The notes beneath the pieces were generated by a model. That model ran no database searches and was not told the DNA's origin. It saw only the letters and a list, made by a program, of their open reading frames with translations. DNA of 64,000 nucleotides from Atopostipes suicloacalis DSM 15692 (GTDB lineage Bacteria > Bacillota > Bacilli > Lactobacillales > Carnobacteriaceae_A): positions 1 to 64,000 of the forward strand of contig NZ_FQUF01000003.1 of assembly GCF_900129085.1 (NCBI RefSeq). Direction: 5' to 3'. Each line of letters opens with the position of its first letter. Position 1 is the stretch's first letter. The translations under genes and the position numbers were made by a program. Shown here in pieces: positions 33,289 to 42,085 of the stretch.

Positions 33289-35271
33289 TTATTCATTAAT
33301 AATTCGATAATACGTACGTGAAGTTAATTTGTAGAAAATCCAGTAAACAGCGGCGAAAATGACGAGTACACCAAAGTAACTTGTTCCAAAAATTGATAGA
33401 TCTCTGACCCCAAATAAACCAACGAGTGTGTAGACGATTTTTGAAACGAATAAATTGTGTAGGACGGCGACTGCTAAAGGGAGTCCGAATACCCAAACAA
33501 TTTGTGACTGAATCGTTTTTTCGATCATGGATTTTTCCAAGCCGACTTGTTTCATAATACGATAATTTTCGCGATCTTGGTGTCCTTCAGTAATTTGTTT
33601 GAAGTAAAGCATTAAGATAATCCCTACAATTAATACGACACTTACAATCACACCGATAAAGAGTAAGCCTCCATATAAGGTATACAAGTTTTGACTTGTT
33701 TCTTCAATAGTAGTGACACGAATAGGATCCTCTTCTTGCCGCTCATTTAAATAGTTTTGAATCTCATCTTCATTTTCTGCGATATTAAAATTCAAAACAT
33801 ATTGATAAGCAGATGGTGCATAATCTCCATTAGGTCCCATATAATTTTCAAAAGCGATTCTAAATTCTTCCAACTGATTTTCGTCAGGAAAAGCTAAATA
33901 AAGAACTTCAATTCCATATTCGGCTGGAATGGCCTCATTGGACACTACTTTTGTTTGCATCTCTTTTCCATTAATTTCAATGGTAGAAAAGTCTTCTAGA
34001 TCTAGTAAATTTGAAGTAATAGCCACTTCATTTTCAGACAGAGTGAGTGTTTCATCCTGCATCTCATTATAAGTGTCTACTGTTTCTCCAATTAAGACCA
34101 CCGACTGGCTCGTGTTTAATGTTTCGTTGACTGAGGACCCAGTGGTTAAAGGAATAAGTTTTCGATCAACGAAATAACCATTAGTATTTACGCTTGAATG
34201 AAGATATGCGTCTTCGAGTTGACCCCGTTTTTCTAATTCATTTTCTAAATTTATTAAATACGTTTCATCTTCTTCTTTATCGAATAAAAAAGATTGAACG
34301 GTGTAATCGGTTGGCATGCTACTTGCGATTTGAGTTTCCATCACGCGATAGAGTGTTGTGGTTAAACCTAAAACCAAAATAATCCCGCTACATAAAATTG
34401 CGATACTGGCTAAACTGACCGCATTATTGTTCATCCGGTGCAACATTCCGGAAATCGACAAAAAGTTGTTTTTCTTGTAATAGATTCTTTTATTCTTTTG
34501 CAAAGCTTTTAAAATAAAGATAGAAAGAGATAGAAATAAAAGATAGGTGCCAATCACAATTAAAAAGATGGCGATAAAAATATTCATTAAAGAGCCTAAG
34601 ACATCATTCGTCGTTAAGGCAATATAATAGCCACTTCCTAAAGTTGCGAGACCTAAAACAGTCACCAGCCAATTGCCTTTCGGTTCTCGTTGTCCCTTGT
34701 GAGCACTGACAAAAAGTTCCGTTGGGTTTAAGCGACTAATCTTAATACTATGAAAAATAAAGCTGACTAAAAAAGTGCCGAGTAAAAGAGCCACTATACC
34801 CAAAGCCGTTTGGATTTGAAAAGGATAATCCATCAAGCCCGCTCCAGTATCTTTCATTAATCGGTTCAGTCCAACAAACATTAAGTTTCCCGTTAAATAA
34901 CCAATCACCACGCTGAAAATTGAAGTGACAATCCAATTAAAGAGCATTTGGACGAAGGTAATCCAACGAATATGTTTCTTTTCTAACCCTAAAACTGTAT
35001 ACAAGCCAAACTCTTTGGTTTGATTTTTTTGAATAAAATTACTGGTATATAAAGAAATAATTACCATTAACAAAGTGGAGAAAAAGATTCCCATTCCCAC
35101 AAATATTTTTAAATCTGGGTGAAATTCTAGAACATATTCATTTTGCATCAGGGACAACAAGATATATTCTAAAGAAAACAACAAGGAAACAGCCAATAAA
35201 AAGGGAAAGTATAATTGTTTATGTGAAAAAATACTTCGAAAAGCTAATTTATTTAAAATTGATGTTTTCAT
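33289..35271 (-). CDS. BceB-type ABC transporter permease (FtsX family)
   Basis: A 660-residue permease with the BceB plan: one helix near residue 20, three helices at about 55-165, a pair at about 200-250, one near 285, a large extracellular domain of about 200 residues (roughly 310-520), then three C-terminal helices. The first FtsX segment contains NFIQKNQTKEFGLYTVLGLE. Such proteins both pump or shield against cell-wall-active peptide antibiotics and signal to a partner histidine kinase. Its start overlaps the stop of the ATPase gene by one base. The drug specificity is unknown. Confidence 0.9.
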   Translation of the reverse strand: MKTSILNKLAFRSIFSHKQLYFPFLLAVSLLFSLEYILLSLMQNEYVLEFHPDLKIFVGMGIFFSTLLMVIISLYTSNFIQKNQTKEFGLYTVLGLEKKHIRWITFVQMLFNWIVTSIFSVVIGYLTGNLMFVGLNRLMKDTGAGLMDYPFQIQTALGIVALLLGTFLVSFIFHSIKISRLNPTELFVSAHKGQREPKGNWLVTVLGLATLGSGYYIALTTNDVLGSLMNIFIAIFLIVIGTYLLFLSLSIFILKALQKNKRIYYKKNNFLSISGMLHRMNNNAVSLASIAILCSGIILVLGLTTTLYRVMETQIASSMPTDYTVQSFLFDKEEDETYLINLENELEKRGQLEDAYLHSSVNTNGYFVDRKLIPLTTGSSVNETLNTSQSVVLIGETVDTYNEMQDETLTLSENEVAITSNLLDLEDFSTIEINGKEMQTKVVSNEAIPAEYGIEVLYLAFPDENQLEEFRIAFENYMGPNGDYAPSAYQYVLNFNIAENEDEIQNYLNERQEEDPIRVTTIEETSQNLYTLYGGLLFIGVIVSVVLIVGIILMLYFKQITEGHQDRENYRIMKQVGLEKSMIEKTIQSQIVWVFGLPLAVAVLHNLFVSKIVYTLVGLFGVRDLSIFGTSYFGVLVIFAAVYWIFYKLTSRTYYRIINE

Positions 35272-36023
35272 TATTTTTCACCTCGGTCATTTAATACCGA
35301 TAGACTTTCTGCAATGCGTTCTTGAAATGCTTGACTGTCTGCTTTACCGCGATACACTTCATGGAAAATCTTACCGTCTTTAATAAACAACACACGGGCA
35401 GCTTCCGAAGCAGCTTTTACAGAGTGAGTGACCATCATAATCGTATTCCCTGCTTCGTTGACACTTCGTAAAACATCTAAAATTTGTGAAGAGGTCGCAG
35501 AGTCTAAGTTTCCGGTTGGCTCATCCGCTAATAACAATTTCGGTTGATTAATAAGCGCCCGCGCGATCGCGATCCGTTGTCTTTGTCCGCCTGAAATCTC
35601 GTAAGGATACTTATTCAACAAAGACTCAATGCCTACAAATGCACTGACTTCATCCAATCGCTTTTCCATTTCGTGTTTTGGAACGTCGGAGAGGACCAAG
35701 GGCAATAGGATATTATCTTTGTTATTGAAAGTATCCAAAACGTTAAAATCTTGGAAAACAAAGCCCAGTTCTTCGCGTCGGAATTGCGCAATTTGCTTAC
35801 TTGGAATTTTGCTTAGATCTTGGCCGTTGAGTTCGATTTTTCCTTCGGTGGGTTCGTCAAATGTCGCGGTAATATTAAGCAAGGTCGTTTTTCCCGAACC
35901 AGATTCCCCCATAATGGCGACAAATTCGCCTTCTTTCACACCAAAATCAACATCTCTCAACGCAATCGTTTCATTTCCTCGTGTTCGATAAACTTTTTTT
36001 ATATGTTTTACATCTAATAACAT
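35271..36023 (-). CDS. BceA-type ABC transporter ATPase
   Basis: A 250-residue ABC ATPase. Walker A is GESGSGKTT (about residues 38-46), the signature ISGGQRQR, and Walker B LLLADEPTGNLD. The Q-loop reads FVFQDFNVLDTF. It drives the BceB permease encoded immediately downstream with overlapping codons. AAAGGAGG precedes the ATG. A perfect palindrome about 90 bases upstream, overlapping the kinase stop codon, is a good candidate site for the cognate response regulator. Confidence 0.93.
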   Translation of the reverse strand: MLLDVKHIKKVYRTRGNETIALRDVDFGVKEGEFVAIMGESGSGKTTLLNITATFDEPTEGKIELNGQDLSKIPSKQIAQFRREELGFVFQDFNVLDTFNNKDNILLPLVLSDVPKHEMEKRLDEVSAFVGIESLLNKYPYEISGGQRQRIAIARALINQPKLLLADEPTGNLDSATSSQILDVLRSVNEAGNTIMMVTHSVKAASEAARVLFIKDGKIFHEVYRGKADSQAFQERIAESLSVLNDRGEK

Positions 36024-36111
36024 TTTATTTCCTCCTTTGAATCTTACAAACCTAGTTTACCGAACCGCCGCACTGCTTGCCTGTATCTATTCTTACAGAT
36101 TGTCAAAATAA

Positions 36112-36129
36112 ACTTACAACTTTGTAAGT
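36112..36129. promoter_or_regulatory. Candidate BceR-type operator upstream of the bceAB-like genes
   Basis: ACTTACAACTTTGTAAGT is a perfect inverted repeat (ACTTACAA and TTGTAAGT around CT). A further CTTACA lies 20 bases away, and TTGACA on the minus strand follows. The right end overlaps the stop codon of the kinase gene. It is placed to activate the transporter genes separately from the two-component genes. Confidence 0.65.
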
Positions 36130-37022
36130 TACGCATCAAATAGCTGCAAAGTAAAGGTCGTCCCCTTACCCAGCTCCGATTCCACATGCACCGGTTGCTC
36201 CAGCCTTTTTGAAATCAGCTGAACCAAATACAAACCAATCCCACTCGATTTCGTTTCCAGCTGGCCATTCATGCCCGCATACCCTTTATCAAAAATCTTC
36301 GGCAAATCCTCTTCACAAATCCCAATCCCATTATCTTTAATGGTTAATTGCTTCGTCTTTTCGTCAAACGCGACCCAGATGTCGCCTTTTTTCGTATATT
36401 TCAAGGCATTACTTAAAAGCTGCTCAATCATTAAGCTTGTTAAGTTCGGTTCTGTTAAAATTTTATGAGACTCCTTCGTATAATGAAGGGTAATTTTTGA
36501 GTAAATAAACTGAACTCGGTATTTTTTCAATAATGGACTAATAATTTCATCCACAGTAACATAGCGAAAATCCATATCATTGGCTGGATTTTGAACTTTC
36601 AAATAATTCAAAGCCAAGCTGACATAATTTTCAATTTTTAAAATTTCTTGTTGTAAGAACGGCTTATTTTTAAAATCGTCATCTTCTAATAATAAATAAC
36701 TAGCAGTGATCGGTGTTTTAATTTGATGCACCCATAATAAAAAATATTCTTCAATATCCTGACGCATCAACCGATTGGTATTCCGCTCCTCTTCCAATGT
36801 TTCCGTTAGTTCGTTAATCTTTTCTTCTAACGCTTGTTTTTTCTGAAACTGTATGGCTTGATAAACAAGATCCAAAACTAAAATACATAAAATAAGAGCG
36901 GCGCTCACCCAGTAAATCGCCCAGTCCATTTGAAACAGCCCAAAAACAAGTGCAAAAATCGTTAGCGAGCTAAACACAAGTCCTAGCGTATGCGCATTCT
37001 TTTTTAAAAATTCTTTCGTCAT
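36129..37022 (-). CDS. BceS-type intramembrane-sensing histidine kinase
   Basis: A 297-residue kinase with two N-terminal membrane helices (about 12-60) and almost no extracellular loop, typical for BceS kinases that are activated by their ABC transporter. The phospho-acceptor His is in LLWVHQIKTPITASYLL (about residue 120). The N box is EQLLSNALKYTKKG, and the G boxes are KDNGIGICEEDLP and SSGIGLYLVQ. ATG 37022 lies just after the regulator stop codon (TAAG-ATG), so translation is coupled. The partner regulator is directly upstream. Confidence 0.92.
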   Translation of the reverse strand: MTKEFLKKNAHTLGLVFSSLTIFALVFGLFQMDWAIYWVSAALILCILVLDLVYQAIQFQKKQALEEKINELTETLEEERNTNRLMRQDIEEYFLLWVHQIKTPITASYLLLEDDDFKNKPFLQQEILKIENYVSLALNYLKVQNPANDMDFRYVTVDEIISPLLKKYRVQFIYSKITLHYTKESHKILTEPNLTSLMIEQLLSNALKYTKKGDIWVAFDEKTKQLTIKDNGIGICEEDLPKIFDKGYAGMNGQLETKSSGIGLYLVQLISKRLEQPVHVESELGKGTTFTLQLFDA

Positions 37023-37023
37023 C

Positions 37024-37713
37024 TTAATCTTGCACCGCCTCTTTGGCCAAACGATAACCAACTTTTTTCTTGGTCTCAATAAAGTTGTCCAGTCCTATTT
37101 CTTTTAGTTTTTTTCGTAAACGCGAAATATTGACTGCTAATGTATTGTCGTCAATAAATTGATCATTTTGCCAGCAATAATCTAGAATCTCTTCTCTCTT
37201 TGCATACGCTTCTCCATGTTCGAATAAACAAGACAAAATTTGTAATTCCGTGTACGTTAAGGAAACTTTTTTATCTTGGTAACTGATTGCTGCTTTTTGA
37301 CGATCTAACTGTACCCCATGAAAAGATAACCCCTGACTCTGCGCCATTTGAAAATCATACGTTCGACGCAAAAGGGCTTGGACTTTTGCTACAGTTAGCT
37401 GTAAATCAATGGGCTTTGGTAGATAATCATCACCGCCCATTTGAATGGCCATCATTTGGTCCATCTTATCGGTGAGCGAAGAAATAAAAATAATGGGGAC
37501 GTTTGAATGGGCACGAATTTGACTGCACCAATAATACCCATTGTGATGCGGCAAATTAACATCTAGCAAGACTAAATGCGGTTCTATCTTTTGAAAAGTT
37601 TCCATAATTTCCGCAAAATCTTCCATTAAAGTAATCTCATATTCATATTTTTCAAGTTCTTTTTTTAAGGCGTTGGCGATAATGAAATCATCTTCAATAA
37701 TTAAAATTTTCAT
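37024..37713 (-). CDS. OmpR-family response regulator (BceR type)
   Basis: A 229-residue regulator. The receiver domain starts MKILIIEDDFIIANAL (acidic pair at 8-9), the phosphorylated Asp is in LLDVNLPHHNG (about 52) and the Lys in PKPID. The C-terminal winged helix has LTYTELQILSCLFEHG and NTLAVNISRLRKKL. ATG 37713 follows AGAAAGGTTG; the frame is open further upstream, but the conserved start is here. It is the first gene of the regulator-kinase pair, followed by the BceAB transporter genes. Confidence 0.93.
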   Translation of the reverse strand: MKILIIEDDFIIANALKKELEKYEYEITLMEDFAEIMETFQKIEPHLVLLDVNLPHHNGYYWCSQIRAHSNVPIIFISSLTDKMDQMMAIQMGGDDYLPKPIDLQLTVAKVQALLRRTYDFQMAQSQGLSFHGVQLDRQKAAISYQDKKVSLTYTELQILSCLFEHGEAYAKREEILDYCWQNDQFIDDNTLAVNISRLRKKLKEIGLDNFIETKKKVGYRLAKEAVQD

Positions 37714-37869
37714 TGGCTTCAACCTTTCTGTATTTTCTGTTCTGATTGTAACAATAAATTGCATGATATGAGACTTTGAGAATAACTTTTAAATAAAAAC
37801 GCCTAAAAAGTTCGCATTTTATGAAATAAGCGGTATAATGAAAAATTGTAGGAAGGAAGGATTTAACAA

Positions 37870-38919
37870 ATGGATCAGATTGAACAATTTAAAAAGGACA
37901 ACCAAAAGTGTCTTCCAGGCGTTTTACTTACTTTAGTTCTTGCTATTGTAGCGAAGGGATTAGAATTTATTTTGCCTGTTGACTACATAGGAGCTTCTGT
38001 CATTGCATTATTTTTAGGCATGATTTTTAATTATTTTAAACCGATTGAAAGCTCTCAAATGGAGAGCGGCGTGATGTTTGCTTCTAAGCGTATTTTGAAA
38101 TTCGCAATTATTTTACTAGGTGCTAGCTTAAACATTACGACCATTCTAGAGGCCGGTAAATTTTCATTAATTGTGATGGTCTTTACCTTGATTGTTGCTT
38201 TTGGCGGTGGCTACTTATTAGGAAAATTATTAGGACTTGATTGGCGTCTTTCTAGTCTAATTTCTTCAGGGACAGGAATTTGTGGGGGTTCTGCGATTGC
38301 GGCTGTTTCTCCAATCATTGAAGCAGAAGATCATCAAATTTCTTATGCAATTTCTTCTACTTTTATTTTTGATATTTTAATGATTATTTTATTCCCTTTA
38401 TTTGGTCGCTGGCTTTCATTGTCAGATGTTGCTTACGGGTTGTGGACAGGAACCGCAGTAAATGATACCTCAAGTGTGGTCGCCGCAGGTTATGCTTTCA
38501 GTGAAGCTGCCGGAGATTTTGCGACGATGGTAAAACTTACTCGGACGCTATCTATTATTCCGGTCGCAATTATCTTTTCGCTTATTCAAGTTCATTTAAC
38601 AAAGAAAAAAGCCGCAACAACAGAAGGTCATTCAACGGATGTCATGGGGAGTTTAAAAAATGTGTTCCCTTGGTTTATTTTAGGCTTTCTAGCGATGGCT
38701 TTGTTGAACAGTGTAGGTTTTATTCCAGGAGTTGTTTCCGTCATCTTTAAAGATGCTAGTAAATTTTTAATGATCATGGCACTGGGAGCTATCGGACTAA
38801 AAACCGACTTAAATGAAATGAAACAGTCTGGAATTGCACCCATGGTTCATGGCTTTTTAATTTCTCTCCTAGTCGTTATCGTTTCATTAATCGTACAGTC
38901 TTTCTTAGGCATAGTTTAA
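37870..38919 (+). CDS. YeiH/UPF0324-family membrane protein (putative sulfate exporter)
   Basis: Integral membrane protein of 349 residues with about ten helices. GASVIALFLGMIFNYF, FAIILLGASLNI and SSGTGICGGSAIAAVSPI (about residues 135-152) are the family signatures, and GTAVNDTSSVVAAGYAFS follows. Members are annotated as putative sulfate or anion exporters; direct biochemical evidence is limited. AGGAAGGA precedes the ATG. It is a single-gene unit with a strong terminator, next to a tandem hairpin array. Confidence 0.88.
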   Translation: MDQIEQFKKDNQKCLPGVLLTLVLAIVAKGLEFILPVDYIGASVIALFLGMIFNYFKPIESSQMESGVMFASKRILKFAIILLGASLNITTILEAGKFSLIVMVFTLIVAFGGGYLLGKLLGLDWRLSSLISSGTGICGGSAIAAVSPIIEAEDHQISYAISSTFIFDILMIILFPLFGRWLSLSDVAYGLWTGTAVNDTSSVVAAGYAFSEAAGDFATMVKLTRTLSIIPVAIIFSLIQVHLTKKKAATTEGHSTDVMGSLKNVFPWFILGFLAMALLNSVGFIPGVVSVIFKDASKFLMIMALGAIGLKTDLNEMKQSGIAPMVHGFLISLLVVIVSLIVQSFLGIV

Positions 38920-38937
38920 GAAAAACAATTATAAATT

Positions 38938-38982
38938 AAATCCTAGTATTGAGCATCTAATGTTCAATACTAGGATTTTTAG
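38938..38982 (+). terminator. Terminator after the YeiH-like gene
   Basis: TCCTAGTATTGA pairs perfectly with TCAATACTAGGA, extended inward by GCA/TGT, followed by TTTTT. Confidence 0.93.
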
Positions 38983-39008
38983 ATTTTTCAAATATTCTAA
39001 AGTATAGT

Positions 39009-39256
39009 GACAAGTGACCCTCATTTTCGGACTCACTTGTAAGGATAGAAAGGTTATCCTAACAAGTGGGATAGTTTTTCTAGCTCACTCGTAAGGATAG
39101 ACCGATTATCCTAACAAGTGGAGATCTTTTTCGGGCTCACTTGTAACGATAGAATGGTTACCGGGACAAGTGAGGCTAGTTTTTTCGCTCACTTGGGCAG
39201 ATACAAAGGTTATCCGTCCAAGTGAACGAATTTTTGAAGTTCACTTGGACGGATAT
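39009..39256. repeat. 52-bp tandem array of 35-nt hairpins
   Basis: Four complete units start at 39034, 39086, 39138 and 39190. The tail of one unit lies at 39009-39016 and the head of another at 39242, always in exact 52-base register. Each unit has CACTTG at its left end and CAAGTG at its right end, with inner arms such as AGGATA/TATCCT, giving a 35-nt hairpin. A 17-base linker with a TTTTT or TTTT core follows. Units diverge, partly with compensating or G-U changes. The last linker is flanked by a perfect 14-bp repeat, CCGTCCAAGTGAAC (39213-39226) and its complement (39239-39252). The array separates two convergent genes. Confidence 0.9.
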
Positions 39257-39261
39257 AATTT

Positions 39262-40413
39262 TTATTCGAGTTCTGCTAGACTGATGCGATATAATTTGTC
39301 ATCCGCTTCTTCAGGGTTTCCACGCCCGTCTGTATTGTTTGTAATAAAGTATAAATGGTCTTCTTCAATATACACATCGCGGATGCGACCAAAATCTGTC
39401 AGTGTTTCTTGCACCTCTCCCGTTGCTAAATCAAAAACAAATACGGCATTTCCTCTAAGGCCCGCCACATATAGTTTATTCTCAGACTGAGTCATTCCCG
39501 AAGGTGCCCAGGTTTGGTCTGAGCCTGAAGTAAATTCTGGTGAAATGAGTTCTTTTTGTTCCTGCGTTCCTTCGATGAGTGGCCACCCGTAATTTTCGCC
39601 TGCTTTGATTAAATTTATTTCGTCATTAGCTTGGTTGCCGTGTTCACTCGCATACATTGTGTCGTCTGGTAGCCAGACTAACCCTTGAGCATTTCGGTGA
39701 CCGTAACTATATACATAAGAATTTTCAAAAGGGTTGTCTTCTGGAATTGAGCCGTCTAGATTCATGCGTAAAATTTTTCCGGCAAGCGAGTCTACTTGTT
39801 GCGCTAAATTTTCGTTTAACGCATCGCCGATTGTTACATATAGTTTATTGTCGGGTCCGATTTTGATCCGACCGCCATGGTGGTAAGGCCCGCTTGGAAT
39901 TTGATCGAATAAAACGGACGCTTCTGTCCACTGATCACCTTCAAGGGTGAGTGTGACGATTTTATTAAATTGGCCATTTTCATTTGTATAAGTGTAGTAC
40001 GCATAAGCTTGCTTCGTTTTTTCGAAATCTGGTGCTAATACAAAGCCCATAAAACCTGCTTCTTCAGCGGTTGCTAAGTCATTCGATAATTCTACTTCTT
40101 GACGTGTTTCTTCTTCATCTTCTACTTTTACAATCACCCCCGGTCTTTCTGTAATATAAAAGGTGTTTTCTATTTTTTCAATCGACCAAGGGGCATTCAA
40201 ATTTTCTGCGAGGACTGTCAGCTCATCGGGAAGGGGTTCTTCGGAAGCTGTATCGTTTTCTTCATTCTCTTCAGGTTCTTTTTCATCTACTTCTTGTTCG
40301 CCTATCGGTTCTTCTGTCAACGTTTCTGGGACTTCTTCCATTGGTTGATTGTCAGTCGTACACCCTACTATAAGCATCAGGAATAATAAAAAGACAAAAA
40401 AGAACTTCTTCAT
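39262..40413 (-). CDS. Sorbosone/glucose dehydrogenase-like beta-propeller lipoprotein
   Basis: A 383-residue surface lipoprotein. The signal peptide MKKFFFVFLLFLMLIVGC ends in a lipobox Cys and is followed by a long acidic Glu/Asp-rich linker to about residue 70. The remainder is the soluble quinoprotein glucose/sorbosone dehydrogenase fold: TERPGVIVKV, GGRIKIGPDNKLYVTIGDA, GKILRMNLDGSIPEDNPF and YGHRNAQGLVW. Homologues bind PQQ, but lactic acid bacteria rarely make it, so the cofactor and activity are open. ATG 40413 follows AAAGGTTG. The 52-bp hairpin array lies directly after the stop codon. Confidence 0.85.
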   Translation of the reverse strand: MKKFFFVFLLFLMLIVGCTTDNQPMEEVPETLTEEPIGEQEVDEKEPEENEENDTASEEPLPDELTVLAENLNAPWSIEKIENTFYITERPGVIVKVEDEEETRQEVELSNDLATAEEAGFMGFVLAPDFEKTKQAYAYYTYTNENGQFNKIVTLTLEGDQWTEASVLFDQIPSGPYHHGGRIKIGPDNKLYVTIGDALNENLAQQVDSLAGKILRMNLDGSIPEDNPFENSYVYSYGHRNAQGLVWLPDDTMYASEHGNQANDEINLIKAGENYGWPLIEGTQEQKELISPEFTSGSDQTWAPSGMTQSENKLYVAGLRGNAVFVFDLATGEVQETLTDFGRIRDVYIEEDHLYFITNNTDGRGNPEEADDKLYRISLAELE

Positions 40414-40601
40414 AAAAATCAACCTTTTTATAAAATTTATTTCTTATAATTATTCTACCATGAGAGCGGTTTATTTTAATAGAATAGAAACTTCGCTTAA
40501 ATAGTTAATCTTCCTTGTATCCCTATTTAAATCATGAAATTATATATTTTATTTTTAAATTGTTGTATACTTCTACTAATTAAAAAGAAAGCGGTGATCT
40601 T

Positions 40602-40997
40602 ATTAAAAAGAAAATACTTTTTTCATCGGTTGTTGGTTTAATATTGCTCACTTTAATTTTACCGAAAATTATGAAACCTGAAAAAGTACTGCTGGTTGGA
40701 ACCCAAATAAATGAAGCTTCTTATCAATTTACTCAAGAAATTAAAGATAAAGAAAAGATTGCTGAATTTGAAAACTGGTTTGATGAGATTGATTTTTCAA
40801 AGGATATAGAAATTCAAAAAGGTTATGCAGATATGGTTTTGCAAATTGTCCATCACAAGGAAGGTACATCAACCCATCCCGTTAGTTTATGGATTAATGG
40901 AAATAACATAACGGTAACCAATGACATAGGAGCCGATACTAAAGGTGGTAAGATCACAAAAGCGCAACTCGATGAATTACAGGATATTCTCGAATGA
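40602..40997 (+). CDS. Membrane-anchored hypothetical protein, probable ATT start
   Basis: The frame is open from the stop at 40581. It would read KKKILFSSVVGLILLTLILP right after an ATT at 40602, a typical basic-plus-hydrophobic N terminus for export or anchoring. No ATG, GTG or TTG occurs before a TTG at 40644, which would cut the helix in half and has no ribosome-binding site. AGCGGTGAT lies just before the ATT, so a rare ATT start (131 residues) is my best model. The outer part (about residues 30-131) is acidic and ends in KAQLDELQDILE. I recognise no domain. Confidence 0.5.
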   Translation: MKKKILFSSVVGLILLTLILPKIMKPEKVLLVGTQINEASYQFTQEIKDKEKIAEFENWFDEIDFSKDIEIQKGYADMVLQIVHHKEGTSTHPVSLWINGNNITVTNDIGADTKGGKITKAQLDELQDILE

Positions 40998-41056
40998 TTG
41001 TTTTTAAATCGAACAGGAATTTGTTCAAGGTTAGAGTCAATAGAGTGGCTTCATTT

Positions 41057-41533
41057 TTAATCTTCTAAATCTTTGTTATATCGTTTGATTTCATTTTCAT
41101 TCCAATAGTATGTAACTGTTAGATAGATTCCAAAATAAAAAATATATAAAATAAGAGTTGGAAGAATCCCATTATAGCCACTATTAAGATACGAGCCAAG
41201 GGATAAACCAACTGCCGCAATTAAGCTTTCAGGAATATATGACTGATAAAATCGTTCTCTCTTAGCTCTTTTTGAAAAGCCCGTTGTTAATGAACGTCCA
41301 AATAACGTTTTAGGAGTATCGATTGTCTTAGAACGATAAAGACTAATCAACATAACAACGTTCATAATAATTAATACAGCGATATCCCATCCTGTTGTAG
41401 CTAAGGTTGCTTTGTCAGTAAAAATTTCGAAAATAATTTTTACAAGAAGAAGGATTTCTCCAATAATAGCCGCATTTGCTAGAGCTTTCGTTTTGTTTTG
41501 TTTAACTCTCTCATCTTGTATTTTATTATTCAT
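41057..41533 (-). CDS. DUF6773-like membrane protein
   Basis: A 158-residue protein with four predicted membrane helices in two pairs (about residues 20-40, 50-68, 105-125 and 130-148), separated by a basic cytoplasmic loop (SKRAKRERFYQSYIPES). It is encoded with a small HTH regulator upstream in an 8-base overlap, an arrangement common for DUF6773-type proteins in Firmicutes. The start at the second Met (41533) is preferred because AGGAGAGA is then well spaced. The function is unknown; the family name is from memory. Confidence 0.6.
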   Translation of the reverse strand: MNNKIQDERVKQNKTKALANAAIIGEILLLVKIIFEIFTDKATLATTGWDIAVLIIMNVVMLISLYRSKTIDTPKTLFGRSLTTGFSKRAKRERFYQSYIPESLIAAVGLSLGSYLNSGYNGILPTLILYIFYFGIYLTVTYYWNENEIKRYNKDLED

Positions 41534-41732
41534 CTTCATTCTCTCCTATCCAAAATACTTCGTCCAACGTTTTATCTAAAGCATAACAAATAGCTAAGCA
41601 CAATTTCAGCGAAGGATTATACTTGCCCTTTTCGATTAAACTCATTGTTTGTCTTGTGACTCCCACTTTTTCAGCAAGCTCATGCTGCTTCATTGCTTGC
41701 TGGAAGCGAAATTCTTTTACTCTATTTTTCAC
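41526..41732 (-). CDS. Small XRE-family HTH regulator
   Basis: A 68-residue single-domain regulator of the type VRQxMxxxTRQTMSLIEKGKYNPSL; the HTH is at about residues 14-45 (HELAEKVGVTRQTMSLIEKG). The start is GTG 41732 preceded by GAGGTG. Proteins like this usually repress their own operon with a membrane partner, here the DUF6773-like protein. A large inverted repeat lies 23-59 bases upstream and is the likely operator. Confidence 0.85.
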   Translation of the reverse strand: MKNRVKEFRFQQAMKQHELAEKVGVTRQTMSLIEKGKYNPSLKLCLAICYALDKTLDEVFWIGENEDE

Positions 41733-41754
41733 TAGTTCACCTCTTATTTATAAA

Positions 41755-41791
41755 GTAACATATATATTACTTGAAGTAAAATATATGTTAC
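41755..41791. promoter_or_regulatory. Inverted-repeat operator of the XRE/DUF6773 operon
   Basis: GTAACATATATATTAC and GTAAAATATATGTTAC are 16-base arms around a 5-base centre, complementary at all but one position. It lies where the promoter of the XRE gene must be. Confidence 0.65.
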
Positions 41792-41800
41792 CTTTTGCCT

Positions 41801-41835
41801 AAAAAAAACAACGCCTGTTATTTTTAGCGTTGTTT
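41801..41835 (-). terminator. Terminator downstream of the DUF4153 gene
   Basis: AACAACGC pairs with GCGTTGTT; on the minus strand a run of eight T follows. It ends transcripts coming from the DUF4153 gene, about 250 bases after its stop codon. Confidence 0.75.
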
Positions 41836-41941
41836 CTTTAGATATCAGAAATTATGAGACTATTTTTAATAGAGACTATTCTACGAATTTTATTTGTGGA
41901 TAAAAAGAGGAATTTTTATTCCATAAAAATATAAAAACAGT

Positions 41942-42020
41942 TTTGATGGACATTTTTTAATATAATGTCCAGGTGCAACCTCTTTGATGGACATTTTTTG
42001 AGATAATGTCCAGGTGCACC
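41942..42020. repeat. GGACATT palindromic repeat, two tandem copies (41-bp period)
   Basis: Two copies of TTTGATGGACATTTTTT, then an AT stretch, then AATGTCCAGGTGCA with small differences. Each contains the inverted pair GGACATT/AATGTCC. It is a variant of the dispersed family at 23176, 33140 and 55574, but with different flanks. It lies downstream of the DUF4153 gene. Confidence 0.75.
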
Positions 42021-42085
42021 CTTTTATTCGACTCTTTCCGATAATTTCTTCTAATACACGTACTTTTGTTAAGGATTTTTACGTT

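Noticed and set aside
35629-35991. 120-codon frame antisense to the BceA-type ATPase
   Set aside because: Mirror of the Walker and signature region of the ATPase; no start signals.
39009-39256. Possible CRISPR array (35-nt repeats, 17-nt spacers)
   Set aside because: The palindromic units diverge from each other while the linkers are similar and T-rich, the opposite of CRISPR; linkers are too short and no cas genes are near.
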